A DNA stretch of 13,808 bases from Gemmatimonadota bacterium (GTDB taxonomy: Bacteria; Gemmatimonadota; Gemmatimonadetes; Gemmatimonadales; Gemmatimonadaceae): the NCBI GenBank assembly GCA_947457715.1, contig CANGXK010000028.1:1-13808 (forward strand), written 5' to 3'. Of the stretch, positions 6,677-13,808 are shown one piece after another. The notes below the pieces were generated by a model. The model saw only the letters and a list, made by a program, of their open reading frames with translations. It did no database searches and had not been told where the DNA came from. Both the position numbers and the translations under genes were made by a program. Each line of letters opens with the position of its first letter. Within the stretch, counting starts at the first letter, position 1.

Positions 6677-6701
6677 GGGTCCAGACTCGACCCTGTCAGG
6701 G
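6677..6701 (-). promoter_or_regulatory. Two overlapping small hairpins in the sigma factor leader
   Basis: GGGTC (6677-6681) can pair with GACCC (6689-6693), and CCCTG (6691-6695) can pair with CAGGG (6697-6701). The two stems share 6691-6693 and so exclude each other. They lie in the 94-bp gap between aroB and the sigma gene. Both stems are only 5 bp, so chance is quite possible in GC-rich DNA. Confidence 0.2.
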
Positions 6702-6739
6702 AGGTGGGAACGCCACGATAATGGCGGGATACTGTGCGG

Positions 6740-7882
6740 TCAATGAAAATCTTCGTGTCGCGCCGGAAATGGCCCGGATTGGAGCGCCGATTGCACCACG
6801 TCATCCTTTATTGGCACCGCCCATCTCCCTTCGGCGGCTTCCATCTCGCCGATTCCGCGGGGGAGGGCATATCGGGCGGAGCCGGTGCGCGCCTTTTTGT
6901 CACCGTAGGTGGCGGCGATGAGGTCATCGAGGCTGACCCCGATGGGGAGGCGGGAGGGTAGCCCGGCGCGCTCCACGGCATTGGCGATCGCCACCGAGAG
7001 CCCCTCTCGGGCCAGTCCGATCGACTCGGCGATGCGGGCTTCGGCCACCATCCCCATCGCTACGGCGTCGCCGTGCAGCAGCTCGAAGTTGAGCACGCGC
7101 TCCAGCGCATGGGCGATCGTGTGGCCGAAATTGAGGATCTGGCGGAGTCCGCCTTCTCTCGTGTCTTCGGCGACGACTTCGGCTTTGATTCGCACGCTGC
7201 CGGTAATGAGCGTGGTGATCATGGCGGCGAAGTTGGGGGCTGCTGCGCCGTGCTCGCGAAGAGCGTCGGCGAACCTGAGTACGGCGTCGAAGTACGAGGC
7301 GTCGGCGATCACGCCATGCTTGATCATTTCGGCCAGCCCGCTGCGCAGCACGTCGGCGGGGAGCGAGACCAGCACTTCGGGGTCGATCACGACGGCCGAC
7401 GGGTTGTGGAACGCGCCGACGAGGTTCTTGCCGTAGGGCGTGTCGACGGCGGTCTTTCCGCCGACGGACGCGTCGACCATGGCCAGCAGGGTCGTGGGCA
7501 CCTGAAGTACGGGCAGCCCGCGCATGAACGTGGACGCCACGAAGCCGGCGAGGTCGCCGATCACGCCGCCGCCGACGGCCACGACCGTGGTGTCACGTCC
7601 GGCGCCCCATTCCAGCAGGGCGTCGGTCAGTTCGGCCCATCGGGCCCGGGTCTTTTCCTGTTCCCCGGGGGGAATGGTGAACAGGCGCGTGCGGTCGGCG
7701 GGGAACTGGGCGGCGATGGACTCGCCGTGCAAGCGGGCGACCGTGGTGTCGCTGATGACGGCGACCCGATGCGACGGCGCGGCGAGGTGCGCGATCTCGG
7801 CGATGGACTGCCGTGCCCCGGCCCGGCAGTACACCGGGTAGGGCAGGGGCAATGACAGCGGGTCGAGATGCGCAGTGGCCAC
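6740..7882 (-). CDS. aroB: 3-dehydroquinate synthase AroB
   Basis: AroB converts DAHP to 3-dehydroquinate, the second step of the shikimate pathway, in the cytoplasm with NAD and a divalent metal. The 380-residue protein, of usual length, has the NAD-binding GGGVIGDLAGF (104-114), QVPTTLLAMVDASVGGKTAV (127-146), and KNLVGAFHNPSAVVIDP (152-168). The three metal ligands are Glu185 in GLAEMIKHG, His254 in NFGHTIAHALE and His270 in LLHGDAVAMGM. The C-terminal DKK (328-330) is also present. The start is GTG 7880-7882, sharing one base with the TAG stop of the adenosyltransferase gene (TAGTG). AGGTGA at 7890-7895 is a good Shine-Dalgarno site seven bases upstream, inside the end of that gene, so the two are probably coupled. 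Confidence 0.97.
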   Translation of the reverse strand: MATAHLDPLSLPLPYPVYCRAGARQSIAEIAHLAAPSHRVAVISDTTVARLHGESIAAQFPADRTRLFTIPPGEQEKTRARWAELTDALLEWGAGRDTTVVAVGGGVIGDLAGFVASTFMRGLPVLQVPTTLLAMVDASVGGKTAVDTPYGKNLVGAFHNPSAVVIDPEVLVSLPADVLRSGLAEMIKHGVIADASYFDAVLRFADALREHGAAAPNFAAMITTLITGSVRIKAEVVAEDTREGGLRQILNFGHTIAHALERVLNFELLHGDAVAMGMVAEARIAESIGLAREGLSVAIANAVERAGLPSRLPIGVSLDDLIAATYGDKKARTGSARYALPRGIGEMEAAEGRWAVPIKDDVVQSALQSGPFPARHEDFH

Positions 7883-8427
7883 TACCAGGTCACCTCGCCG
7901 GCTCCGGCGCGCTTGTTGGCGACGCGGGCCAGCATGAAGAGAAGATCGGACAGACGATTGAGGTAGACCACGACCATCGTCGGCAGGTCAATCGTTGCCG
8001 TGAGATGCACCACACGGCGTTCGGCCCGTCGGCAGACGGTGCGCGCCACGTGCAGCGCGGCGGCCTTGGGGGTGCCACCGGGAATGATGAAGCTGCGCAG
8101 CGGCTCGAGCTCCGCCTCGCAGGCGTCGATGGCCCGCTCGAGCTCCTCGATGCGCTGCTCGTCGATGCGCGCCTTGGTGAGCTGCTCTTTCATCTTCTCG
8201 TGATCGGGCGTCGCGAGCAGCGCGCCGATGGCAAAGAGGTCACGCTGGACGGGCACGAGCACTTCATCAATGCGCGGCATCATGTCAATCGATCGCGCGA
8301 GGCCGAGTGATGCATTGAGTTCGTCGACGTCGCCATAGGCTTCGACACGGGGGTGGTCTTTGCCGACCTTGCCACCACCAAAGAGGGCCGTCGCACCCTC
8401 GTCGCCTGCTCGCGTATAGATCTTCAT
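7882..8427 (-). CDS. pduO: ATP:cob(I)alamin adenosyltransferase, PduO type
   Basis: The enzyme transfers the adenosyl group of ATP to cob(I)alamin, making the coenzyme B12 used by mutases and other radical enzymes. The 181-residue protein is the usual length of the single-domain PduO/MMAB family, a five-helix bundle that forms a trimer. The ATP-binding N-terminus is TRAGDEGATALFGG (5-18), followed by VEAYGDVDELNASLG (28-42). The Arg-rich ARTVCRRAERRV (128-139) and YLNRLSDLLFMLAR (155-168) are the other family motifs. The start is ATG 8425-8427, with no clear Shine-Dalgarno site. Its TAG overlaps the aroB GTG by one base. No B12-dependent enzyme or other cobalamin gene is nearby, and no cobalamin riboswitch is apparent in the 117-bp spacer upstream. 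Confidence 0.95.
   Translation of the reverse strand: MKIYTRAGDEGATALFGGGKVGKDHPRVEAYGDVDELNASLGLARSIDMMPRIDEVLVPVQRDLFAIGALLATPDHEKMKEQLTKARIDEQRIEELERAIDACEAELEPLRSFIIPGGTPKAAALHVARTVCRRAERRVVHLTATIDLPTMVVVYLNRLSDLLFMLARVANKRAGAGEVTW
7890..7895 (-). promoter_or_regulatory. Shine-Dalgarno site for aroB inside the upstream gene
   Basis: AGGTGA, read on the minus strand, lies seven bases before the aroB GTG. It falls within the last codons (Gly-Glu-Val-Thr-Trp) of the adenosyltransferase. This supports the GTG start and the one-base TAGTG overlap. Confidence 0.7.
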
Positions 8428-8544
8428 GTCGAAAAGCTAACGGTGGGTCTCGAGTTTTGGGTTCGAGTTTCGGGTCGTGGGTTTGGACGTCCGACGCGAA
8501 ACTTCGACTCACCACCCGAGACGCACTTTCGTTACCTTTTGGGC
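8428..8544. repeat. Repeat-bearing divergent spacer
   Basis: This 117-bp spacer separates the divergent adenosyltransferase and reductase genes. It holds a tandem 13-mer, TCGAGTTTTGGGT (8450-8462) and TCGAGTTTCGGGT (8463-8475), then a degraded partial third unit. TCGAGTTTCG (8463-8472) can pair with CGAAACTTCGA (8497-8507), leaving one bulged base, with an 8-bp palindrome GGACGTCC (8485-8492) in the loop. Any promoters for both genes must lie here, but I see no clear -35/-10 pair. TACCTTTTG (8534-8542 region) just before the reductase start vaguely recalls the Bacteroidota -7 box. Confidence 0.6.
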
Positions 8545-9579
8545 ATGACGTCCCATCAACTTCGCGACCTCACCATCATCGGCGGCGGCCCCACGGGCCT
8601 GTTCGCTCTGTTCTACGCCGGCATGCGCGGCGCGACGGCCCAGATCGTCGATGCGCTCCCGGAGCTCGGCGGTCAGCTGACGGCGCTCTACCCGGAGAAG
8701 TACATCTTCGACGTGGCGGGCTATCCGAGGGTTCTGGCCAAGGATCTGGTCCGGAACCTTACCGAGCAGGCGTCGCAGTTCCACCGGGAGTCCGGCTTGC
8801 CGGCGCACCTGGGGCAGCGCGTCGTGGGCCTCGAGCAGGAAGACGATCACTTCGTGCTGGTCACGGAGACGGATCGTTTTCCGACGCGCGCCGTGATCAT
8901 CGCCGCCGGCATCGGTGCCTTCAGCCCGCGCAAGCTGCCGCAGGCGTTCGCCGCGGAGTGGTACGGCCGTGGCGTCGACGCGCTGGTGTCGACCCCCGAG
9001 GCATATCGCGATCGCGATGTGCTGATCATCGGCGGCGGCGATTCGGCGTTCGACTGGTGCGCGCAGCTGCGTGACAAGGCGAAGTCGGTCACGCTGGTGC
9101 ATCGCAGCGACCGGTTCCGCGCGCATGCGGCCACGGTGTCCGAGGTGCAGGCGGCGGCCGCGGCGAACGACGGCAAGGTCGCGGTGCATACCTTCCACGA
9201 GATTGACGCGATCTTCGGTGGCGACCGGATCACGGGGGTGCGTCTCAAGGACGTGAAGACGAAGGAAACGCGCGAGCTGGCCTGCGATGTGGTGCTGCCG
9301 ATGCTCGGCTATGTCTCCGACCTGGGCACGCTGCTGGAGTGGGGCCTCGACATCGAGAAGGACGAAATCACGGTCTCGACGGCGATGGAAACGGGCCGCG
9401 CCGGTGTGTATGCCGCGGGTGACATCACGACCTACCCGGGCAAGCTCAAGCTGATCGCGTCAGGCTTTTCCGAGGCGGCCGTCGCGGTGAATCAGGCGGT
9501 GCACTGGGTGTATCCCGACAAGAAGGTCGCACCGGGGCATTCGTCGAATCTGGCGGTGTTCGGGCAGAAGGACGACTAG
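8545..9579 (+). CDS. Thioredoxin-reductase-like ferredoxin/flavodoxin-NADP reductase
   Basis: The enzyme moves electrons between NADPH and a ferredoxin or flavodoxin in the cytoplasm. The 344-residue protein has the two-domain TrxR-like fold. The FAD motif is IIGGGPTGLFALFYA (11-25), with LGGQLTALYPEKYIFDV (41-57) next to the flavin. The NADPH motif is IIGGGDSAFDW (161-171), and LVHRSDRFRAH (184-194) supplies the Arg residues that read the 2'-phosphate. The late FAD motif is VYAAGDITTYPGKLKLIASG (288-307). The redox CxxC of true thioredoxin reductases is absent from the NADPH domain, which indicates the YumC-type ferredoxin-NADP reductase. I chose ATG 8545-8547 because it starts just before the first beta strand; the frame is open further upstream into the adenosyltransferase gene. 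No ferredoxin gene is adjacent. Confidence 0.93.
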   Translation: MTSHQLRDLTIIGGGPTGLFALFYAGMRGATAQIVDALPELGGQLTALYPEKYIFDVAGYPRVLAKDLVRNLTEQASQFHRESGLPAHLGQRVVGLEQEDDHFVLVTETDRFPTRAVIIAAGIGAFSPRKLPQAFAAEWYGRGVDALVSTPEAYRDRDVLIIGGGDSAFDWCAQLRDKAKSVTLVHRSDRFRAHAATVSEVQAAAAANDGKVAVHTFHEIDAIFGGDRITGVRLKDVKTKETRELACDVVLPMLGYVSDLGTLLEWGLDIEKDEITVSTAMETGRAGVYAAGDITTYPGKLKLIASGFSEAAVAVNQAVHWVYPDKKVAPGHSSNLAVFGQKDD

Positions 9580-9660
9580 CTGTCGAGGGGTGTGCGTACG
9601 GGGGCACTCGTGAAGCTACGGATTATCGGCACGCCCGAGCCTTCCGGCGAGGCACCCGTC

Positions 9661-10578
9661 CTACGCCTGCACCCGCGGATCGGCTTTCTGGTACGCAAGA
9701 TCCGTCACCAGATTCACCAGCACGAATACCACCGAGAGAAACAGCACGGCCCCTTGCACGGCGGGCAGGTCGCGCCGTGAGATGGCCATCACGACATAGC
9801 GGCCGATGCCCGGCCAGCTGAAGATCGTTTCGGTGAGAATGCTGCCGGTGAGATAAGCACCGAAGTCGAGACCGATCACGGTGATGACGGGGATCAAGGC
9901 GTTGCGCAGGGCGTGGCGCACGATGACGCCCGATTCGTTCAGTCCTTTGGCCCGTGCGGTGCGCACGAAGTCGGCGCCGAGTACCTCGAGCATGGACGAG
10001 CGCGTCACGCGGGCGAGGTAGGCGATTGAGCGGGAGCCCAAGGCGAGGGCGGGGAGTACGAGGAACTGTGCGCCGCCGTAGCCGGAGGCCGGGAGCCAGC
10101 GGAGTGTCACCGCGAAGAGCACGATCAGCAGCAGACCGATCCAGTACACCGGGAACGAGATCCCGAGATACGTGGCGGCCATGGCCAGTCGATCGAACCA
10201 ACCGTTCGGGCGCACGGCTGCGAGCACTCCGATGGTGACACCGCCGATCGTCGCCAGCAGCATGGCGGCGGTGGCCAGCAGCAGCGTCCGCGGGAATCGC
10301 TCGGCGATGTCACTCACGATCGGACGGTTGGTCACGTACGACCGCCCCAGGTCTCCCTGGAGCACACTGCGGACGTAGTGTGCGAACTGCGTGGGAAGCG
10401 GGTCGTCGAGCCGGAGCTCGGCCCGCAGGCGCGCGATGGTGGCCGGGTCGGCGCGCTCGCCGACCATCGCCTGCACCGGGTCACCCGGCGCGACGTACAG
10501 CAGGAGGAACACGACGACCAGCACGCCCGCCAGTGTCGGCAGGGAGAGCAGGAGGCGGCGGGCGAACTGTGACAGCAT
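9661..10578 (-). CDS. Peptide/nickel-type ABC transporter permease, DppB-like
   Basis: This is an inner-membrane permease of the DppB/OppB/NikB family. The 305-residue protein starts with the typical RRLLLSLPTLAGVLVVVFLL (7-26) first membrane segment. The family's periplasmic loop follows, with LYVAPGDPVQAM (27-38) and LQGDLGRSYVTNRPI (73-87). Further membrane segments lie near 100-121, 135-158, 171-190, 230-253 and 277-295. The cytoplasmic EAA loop that docks the ATPase is DFVRTARAKGLNESGVIVRH (203-222). The frame is open to ATG 10629, but the chosen ATG 10576-10578 matches where the family begins. It lies 93 bp downstream of the substrate-binding protein gene. The usual DppC partner and ATPase genes do not follow; the next gene is convergent and unrelated. 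Confidence 0.93.
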   Translation of the reverse strand: MLSQFARRLLLSLPTLAGVLVVVFLLLYVAPGDPVQAMVGERADPATIARLRAELRLDDPLPTQFAHYVRSVLQGDLGRSYVTNRPIVSDIAERFPRTLLLATAAMLLATIGGVTIGVLAAVRPNGWFDRLAMAATYLGISFPVYWIGLLLIVLFAVTLRWLPASGYGGAQFLVLPALALGSRSIAYLARVTRSSMLEVLGADFVRTARAKGLNESGVIVRHALRNALIPVITVIGLDFGAYLTGSILTETIFSWPGIGRYVVMAISRRDLPAVQGAVLFLSVVFVLVNLVTDLAYQKADPRVQA

Positions 10579-10671
10579 GCCAGCAACATTACACCGTGCG
10601 AGAAGACCGGTGGCCCCCCGTCGCCACATCGCTGGTTCCGGGCGCCGTCCCGTCTTCGCGCCCGCTAATCC

Positions 10672-12255
10672 TTAGCGTCCCGTCGCAGTCGAGATCCGCA
10701 CCCCAACCCAGCGCTGCCCGTTGAAAATCACCGGGACTTCAAACCCTGTGATCCACGGCTGCACCGCATAGACCTCGTTGTAAAAGAACAGCGGGACCAT
10801 GCCCACGTTGGCGTACCCCACGGAATCGGCAGCCGCGTACAGCGCCGCGCGTTTCGCCGCGTTGCTTTCGCGTCGGGATGCATCGACCAGGCGGTCGAAC
10901 GTGGTATCGCTGAAGAACGACACATTGCCGCCGGCTCCCCGGTTCGCGGTGTGCAGCAGCGGATACAGGAAGTTCTCGGCGTCGGGGTAGTCGGCGTACC
11001 AGTCTTTCACGACCAGATCGGTCTGTCCTGCGCGGGCGGCGGCGCGCATGGAGCTGGCGTCGCGTTGCACGAGTTTGAGGCGGATTCCGACGGTGGCGAG
11101 GTAGGCCTGGATTGCTTGCGCGAGGCGCGGCATGGGGGCCGTTTGCGAGCTCCAGAGTTCGAGGTCCATGCCCTGGGCGTAGCCTGCGTCGGCAAGCAGC
11201 TTGCGGGCGGCGAGGGTGTCGTAGGCGTAGGGGCGCCGGGATTTGTCGAAACCCTCGAGGGTGGGCGGGATCACGCCGGCGGCGACTGTGCCGCGTCCGG
11301 CGAGCAGCTGCGCGAGCAGCGTGGGCACGTCAATTGCGTGGGCAATGGCCTGTCGCACGCGCACGTCCTTGAGCGGGCCGCGCGTCACGTTCACGCCCAT
11401 GTACCACAGGCGCAGTGCGGGTGCGCTGACGAGCATCGCCTTCTTCGCGTCGGTGTTTTCCCAGTCGCGCGTCTGGTCTTCGGGGACGTAGAGGATGTCG
11501 ACCGTGCCGGCTTCGAATTCGGCGACGGCGGTGGAGGGCTCGGGGATGATACGGGCGATCAGCGTGTCGATGGGCGGCGCGCCGCCGAAGTACGTATCGT
11601 TGCGGGCGAACTTGAGGTAGTCGTCGTGCTTCCACTCCACGAGCTTCCAGGGGCCGGTGCCGATGGGGTGCTCGCTGAAGTCGTTGTCGATCGCATCGGG
11701 CAGGATCGAGGCGACCGGCATGGCGAGCAGCTTGGGGAAGATTGCGAACGGCTCGTCGAGGGTGATCACGACGGTGGTGTCGTCGGGGGTCTCGATCCCG
11801 AGTGCGGAGCCTGTGCCGTCAGCGAACGCACGGGCGCCCCTGATGGGGTAGAGCGGCCAGAGCGTGCCGCCCTTGGTGGCCGGGTCGAGCACACGGCGGT
11901 ATGACTGCGCGACGTGGCGTGCCCGCAGCGGGGACCCGTCGTGGAAGCGCACGTCGCTGCGCAGATGGAATGTGTAGCGCAGTCCATCGGGTGAGACGTC
12001 CCACGTCTTGGCGATCGAGGGCGCGACCTGTCCAGCCGGCGTGAAGCGCGTCAGACCGTCAAACAGATAGGCCACGGCGCGACCACTGGGCACGTCGGTC
12101 GCCTTGGCCGGGTCGAGCGAACGAGGATCGTACCAATCCCGTGAGTCGATCAGCGCCCGACGGTCCGGGATCGCCTCACCGCTGCGGCAGCCGGCGAGCA
12201 TCGCGCACAGCGTGAGCCGCAGGAAGAGCGAAGGTGATCGGCGAATCGATGGCAT
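10672..12255 (-). CDS. Peptide-type ABC transporter substrate-binding lipoprotein, DppA/OppA family
   Basis: This lipoprotein probably captures peptides or similar solutes in the periplasm and delivers them to the permease encoded downstream. From ATG 12253-12255 it is 527 residues. It begins with Arg5-Arg6, a hydrophobic stretch (about 9-20) and the lipobox LAGC with Cys23 as the lipidated residue. The SBP_bac_5 signature is PSIAKTWDVSPDGLRYTFHL (79-98) and VRFHDGSPLRARHV (102-115). GTGPWKLVEW (199-208) and VRQAIAHAID (300-309) are further family blocks. The frame is open upstream to 12540, but that would overlap the divergent Omp85 gene and place the signal peptide internally, so I reject it. 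No Shine-Dalgarno site is obvious. The ligand cannot be read from the sequence. Confidence 0.93.
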   Translation of the reverse strand: MPSIRRSPSLFLRLTLCAMLAGCRSGEAIPDRRALIDSRDWYDPRSLDPAKATDVPSGRAVAYLFDGLTRFTPAGQVAPSIAKTWDVSPDGLRYTFHLRSDVRFHDGSPLRARHVAQSYRRVLDPATKGGTLWPLYPIRGARAFADGTGSALGIETPDDTTVVITLDEPFAIFPKLLAMPVASILPDAIDNDFSEHPIGTGPWKLVEWKHDDYLKFARNDTYFGGAPPIDTLIARIIPEPSTAVAEFEAGTVDILYVPEDQTRDWENTDAKKAMLVSAPALRLWYMGVNVTRGPLKDVRVRQAIAHAIDVPTLLAQLLAGRGTVAAGVIPPTLEGFDKSRRPYAYDTLAARKLLADAGYAQGMDLELWSSQTAPMPRLAQAIQAYLATVGIRLKLVQRDASSMRAAARAGQTDLVVKDWYADYPDAENFLYPLLHTANRGAGGNVSFFSDTTFDRLVDASRRESNAAKRAALYAAADSVGYANVGMVPLFFYNEVYAVQPWITGFEVPVIFNGQRWVGVRISTATGR

Positions 12256-12277
12256 GTGCGGTTGACTGAGGGAAGAT

Positions 12278-12287
12278 CTCACGTGAG
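12278..12287. promoter_or_regulatory. 10-bp palindrome in a 49-bp divergent spacer
   Basis: CTCACGTGAG is a perfect palindrome in the spacer between the substrate-binding protein and the Omp85 gene. With an offset of two bases it extends to AAG and CTT on its flanks (12273-12275 and 12288-12290). A TTGACT (12262-12267) could be a -35 box on the plus strand, but no matching -10 is seen. The palindrome is a candidate operator for one or both genes. Confidence 0.4.
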
Positions 12288-12304
12288 CTTCAAGGCTAAA
12301 GAAC

Positions 12305-13808
12305 GTGCGACCTTCCGTCCATCTCCTCTTCGCGCTCGCAACACTTTCGGTCGCGCGCCCGGCCGCCGCCCAGGATCTTTCCTGCGATCGTGGCGACCGT
12401 GAGGTGCGTGCGCTCCGGTTCGCCGGGAATCGCGAATACCCGGCCGTCGCCCTCGCGGCGACGGTCGCCACCACCCCCTCGTCCGTTGCGGGGCTGCCGT
12501 TGATCGGCGAGCGACGCTGCCTCGATCCCGTGGAGTTCACGCGTGACGTGCAGCGACTCGAGACGCTCTACCGCCGTCGCGGATTTCTCGATGTGCAGGT
12601 GGATACGATCGTGACCACGGTGAAGCCCGGGGTGATCGAGATCACCTTCACGATTCGTGAAGGGGAGCCGATGCGCATCACCGCGCTCGCGCTGCGTGGG
12701 CTCGATCTCGACCCCGCGGTGCGCGAGGCGGCGCGTGATTTCCCGCTCGCGGTGGGAGGCGTCTTCGATCGGGGCGCGCTGGACGCCGGTCGGGACACCC
12801 TCGTGCGACGGCTGCGCAACAAGGGGTGGCCACAGGCTGAGGCGCTGGTGGCGTACACCACGCACACCGTGCGGCGTACCGCCGACGTCGAAGTGTCGGT
12901 CGTGCCCGGGGTGCGCGCCAAGCTCGGACGCATCGCGCTCGAGGTGGAGGCGGGCGACGACCACCGCCGCGTGTCCGATGCCACCGTGCGTCGCGCCATG
13001 GCGCTCAAGACCGGCGACTGGTATTCGGCCCGCGCGATTATCGATGCGCAGCGCAATCTCTACCAGACCGACGCCTTTCAGCGCGTCGATCTGCAGCCCG
13101 ACAGCATCCAGCCGGCCGGCGACTCGATCGTGAACCTCGTTGTGCGGCTCGTGGAAGGCGATCGCTGGGCGGCGCGCGGTGGCTTTGGGTGGGCCACGCT
13201 CGACTGCTTCCGCATGCAGGGCTCGCTCACCGATCGCGATTTTCTTCCCTTTGCGCAGCGCCTCGAACTAACCGGCCGCGTGAGCAAGATCGGCATCGGC
13301 GATCCGCTCGACGGCGCGCCGAACCTCTGCCAGGGACAGGCCAAGAGCGATCCGTATAGCCGAACGCTGAACTACTACACGTCGATGACCGTACGGCAGC
13401 CGGTGCGCGCCAATCAGACGCGTGTGCCGTCGCTCACCCTGTTCAGCTCCACGCTGTCGGAGTTCAAGGCCTATTTGCGTCGCACGCCGATCGGGGGGGC
13501 GCTCTCGGTCACCGATCCGTTTCCCATCGTGCGCGTGCCGAGCACGTTGTCGTATCAGGTGGAGCTGGGTCGTACCGAAGCGGAGCCCGCCTTCTTCTGC
13601 GCCGTGTTCAACGCCTGCGACAACGAGTCGCGCACCTTTCTGCAGCGCAACAACCGGCTGGCGGCGCTCGAGTACTCGATCGTGCGCGCGCGGGTGAATG
13701 ATCCGCTGCGCCCCACCGCCGGCAGCACGGTGCGGCTCAACGTGCGGCATGCCAGTACGCTGATCGGCTCCGACCGGTCGCAGCAGTTCAATCGTGGCAC
13801 CGGCGACC
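12305..13808 (+). CDS. BamA/TamA-family (Omp85) outer-membrane protein, 5' part, runs off the window
   Basis: The gene is open from GTG 12305-12307 to the window edge (501 codons). No ATG suits the start, and an in-frame TGA at 12284-12286 bounds it upstream. Residues about 1-22 form a signal peptide ending ARPAAAQ. Three POTRA-like units follow: about 33-120 (VRALRFAGNREY, then EITFTIREG), 124-200 (ITALALRGLDL to VEVSVVPG) and 206-283 (LGRIALEVEAG, NLYQTDAFQRVDLQPD, VNLVVRLVEGD). The beta-barrel begins near residue 287 with ARGGFGWATLDCFRMQGSL and continues with alternating strands to the end. Three POTRAs resemble TamA more than five-POTRA BamA, but the family is variable. Such proteins insert or translocate proteins or lipids at the outer membrane. 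Several cysteines in the barrel region are unusual for Omp85. The C-terminal barrel motif is outside the window. Confidence 0.88.
   Translation, partial: MRPSVHLLFALATLSVARPAAAQDLSCDRGDREVRALRFAGNREYPAVALAATVATTPSSVAGLPLIGERRCLDPVEFTRDVQRLETLYRRRGFLDVQVDTIVTTVKPGVIEITFTIREGEPMRITALALRGLDLDPAVREAARDFPLAVGGVFDRGALDAGRDTLVRRLRNKGWPQAEALVAYTTHTVRRTADVEVSVVPGVRAKLGRIALEVEAGDDHRRVSDATVRRAMALKTGDWYSARAIIDAQRNLYQTDAFQRVDLQPDSIQPAGDSIVNLVVRLVEGDRWAARGGFGWATLDCFRMQGSLTDRDFLPFAQRLELTGRVSKIGIGDPLDGAPNLCQGQAKSDPYSRTLNYYTSMTVRQPVRANQTRVPSLTLFSSTLSEFKAYLRRTPIGGALSVTDPFPIVRVPSTLSYQVELGRTEAEPAFFCAVFNACDNESRTFLQRNNRLAALEYSIVRARVNDPLRPTAGSTVRLNVRHASTLIGSDRSQQFNRGTGD

Noticed and set aside
6646..6804. Longer N-terminus for the sigma factor, possibly a region 1.1
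   Set aside because: The extension overlaps the end of aroB, is rich in Arg and lacks any region 1.1 character.
8428..8544. Cobalamin riboswitch upstream of the adenosyltransferase
   Set aside because: The spacer is too short for a full one and I cannot find the conserved B12-box core.
9580..9660. Terminator between the convergent reductase and permease genes
   Set aside because: The 81-bp gap has only short, mismatched stems (around GCC-TTCC-GGC) and no T-run, so I do not call one.
12262..12267. TTGACT as a -35 promoter box for the Omp85 gene
   Set aside because: No -10-like hexamer lies 16-18 bp downstream.
12256..12540. N-terminal extension of the substrate-binding protein
   Set aside because: It would run antisense through the Omp85 gene start and bury the signal peptide and lipobox.

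Overview
This is GC-rich bacterial DNA with one clear Gram-negative marker: a BamA/TamA-type outer-membrane protein with POTRA domains at the right end. The sigma factor is short and lacks region 1.1, and several genes start without a visible Shine-Dalgarno site. Together these traits fit a lineage such as Gemmatimonadota or a relative of the Bacteroidota/FCB group. That placement is an inference; no rRNA or other decisive marker is present. No CRISPR array, tRNA, rRNA, insertion sequence or phage gene was found, so this looks mainly like chromosomal housekeeping sequence.

Layout. Positions 1-632 are gene-poor. They hold a cluster of CCGCGGAT-type repeats spaced 21 bp apart around a dyad (158-255), a pair of short direct repeats, and one doubtful 56-codon ORF followed by a small hairpin. 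From 633 to 5595 all genes lie on the minus strand and read right to left. They are a lone receiver-domain response regulator with a TTG start, then glcD, glcE and glcF (the three glycolate oxidase subunits), then a HAD-type phosphatase-like protein that lacks the catalytic nucleophile. The last four genes overlap by 4 bp at each junction and are almost certainly translationally coupled. A perfect 14-bp hairpin (5691-5730) separates this unit from the next minus-strand block: an adenosyltransferase of the PduO type, aroB (3-dehydroquinate synthase) and a short sigma-70 factor. The adenosyltransferase and aroB overlap by one base (TAGTG).

A repeat-bearing 117-bp divergent spacer (8428-8544) leads into a plus-strand thioredoxin-reductase-like ferredoxin/flavodoxin-NADP reductase. 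Facing it is a two-gene minus-strand unit: a lipoprotein peptide-type ABC substrate-binding protein and a single DppB-like permease. No second permease or ATPase is present. A 49-bp divergent spacer with a perfect 10-bp palindrome then separates this unit from the 5' two-thirds or so of the Omp85 gene, which runs off the window.

How the genes work together. GlcDEF oxidises glycolate to glyoxylate. The usual upstream step is dephosphorylation of 2-phosphoglycolate by a HAD phosphatase (Gph). The HAD-like gene occupies the place where a gph-like gene would make sense, but its motif I reads A-F-D-G instead of D-x-D-G, so it may be a pseudo-phosphatase with a binding or regulatory role. This is the most unusual gene in the window. 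The other genes are well-known families in a mixed neighbourhood, and I see no convincing undescribed multi-gene system.
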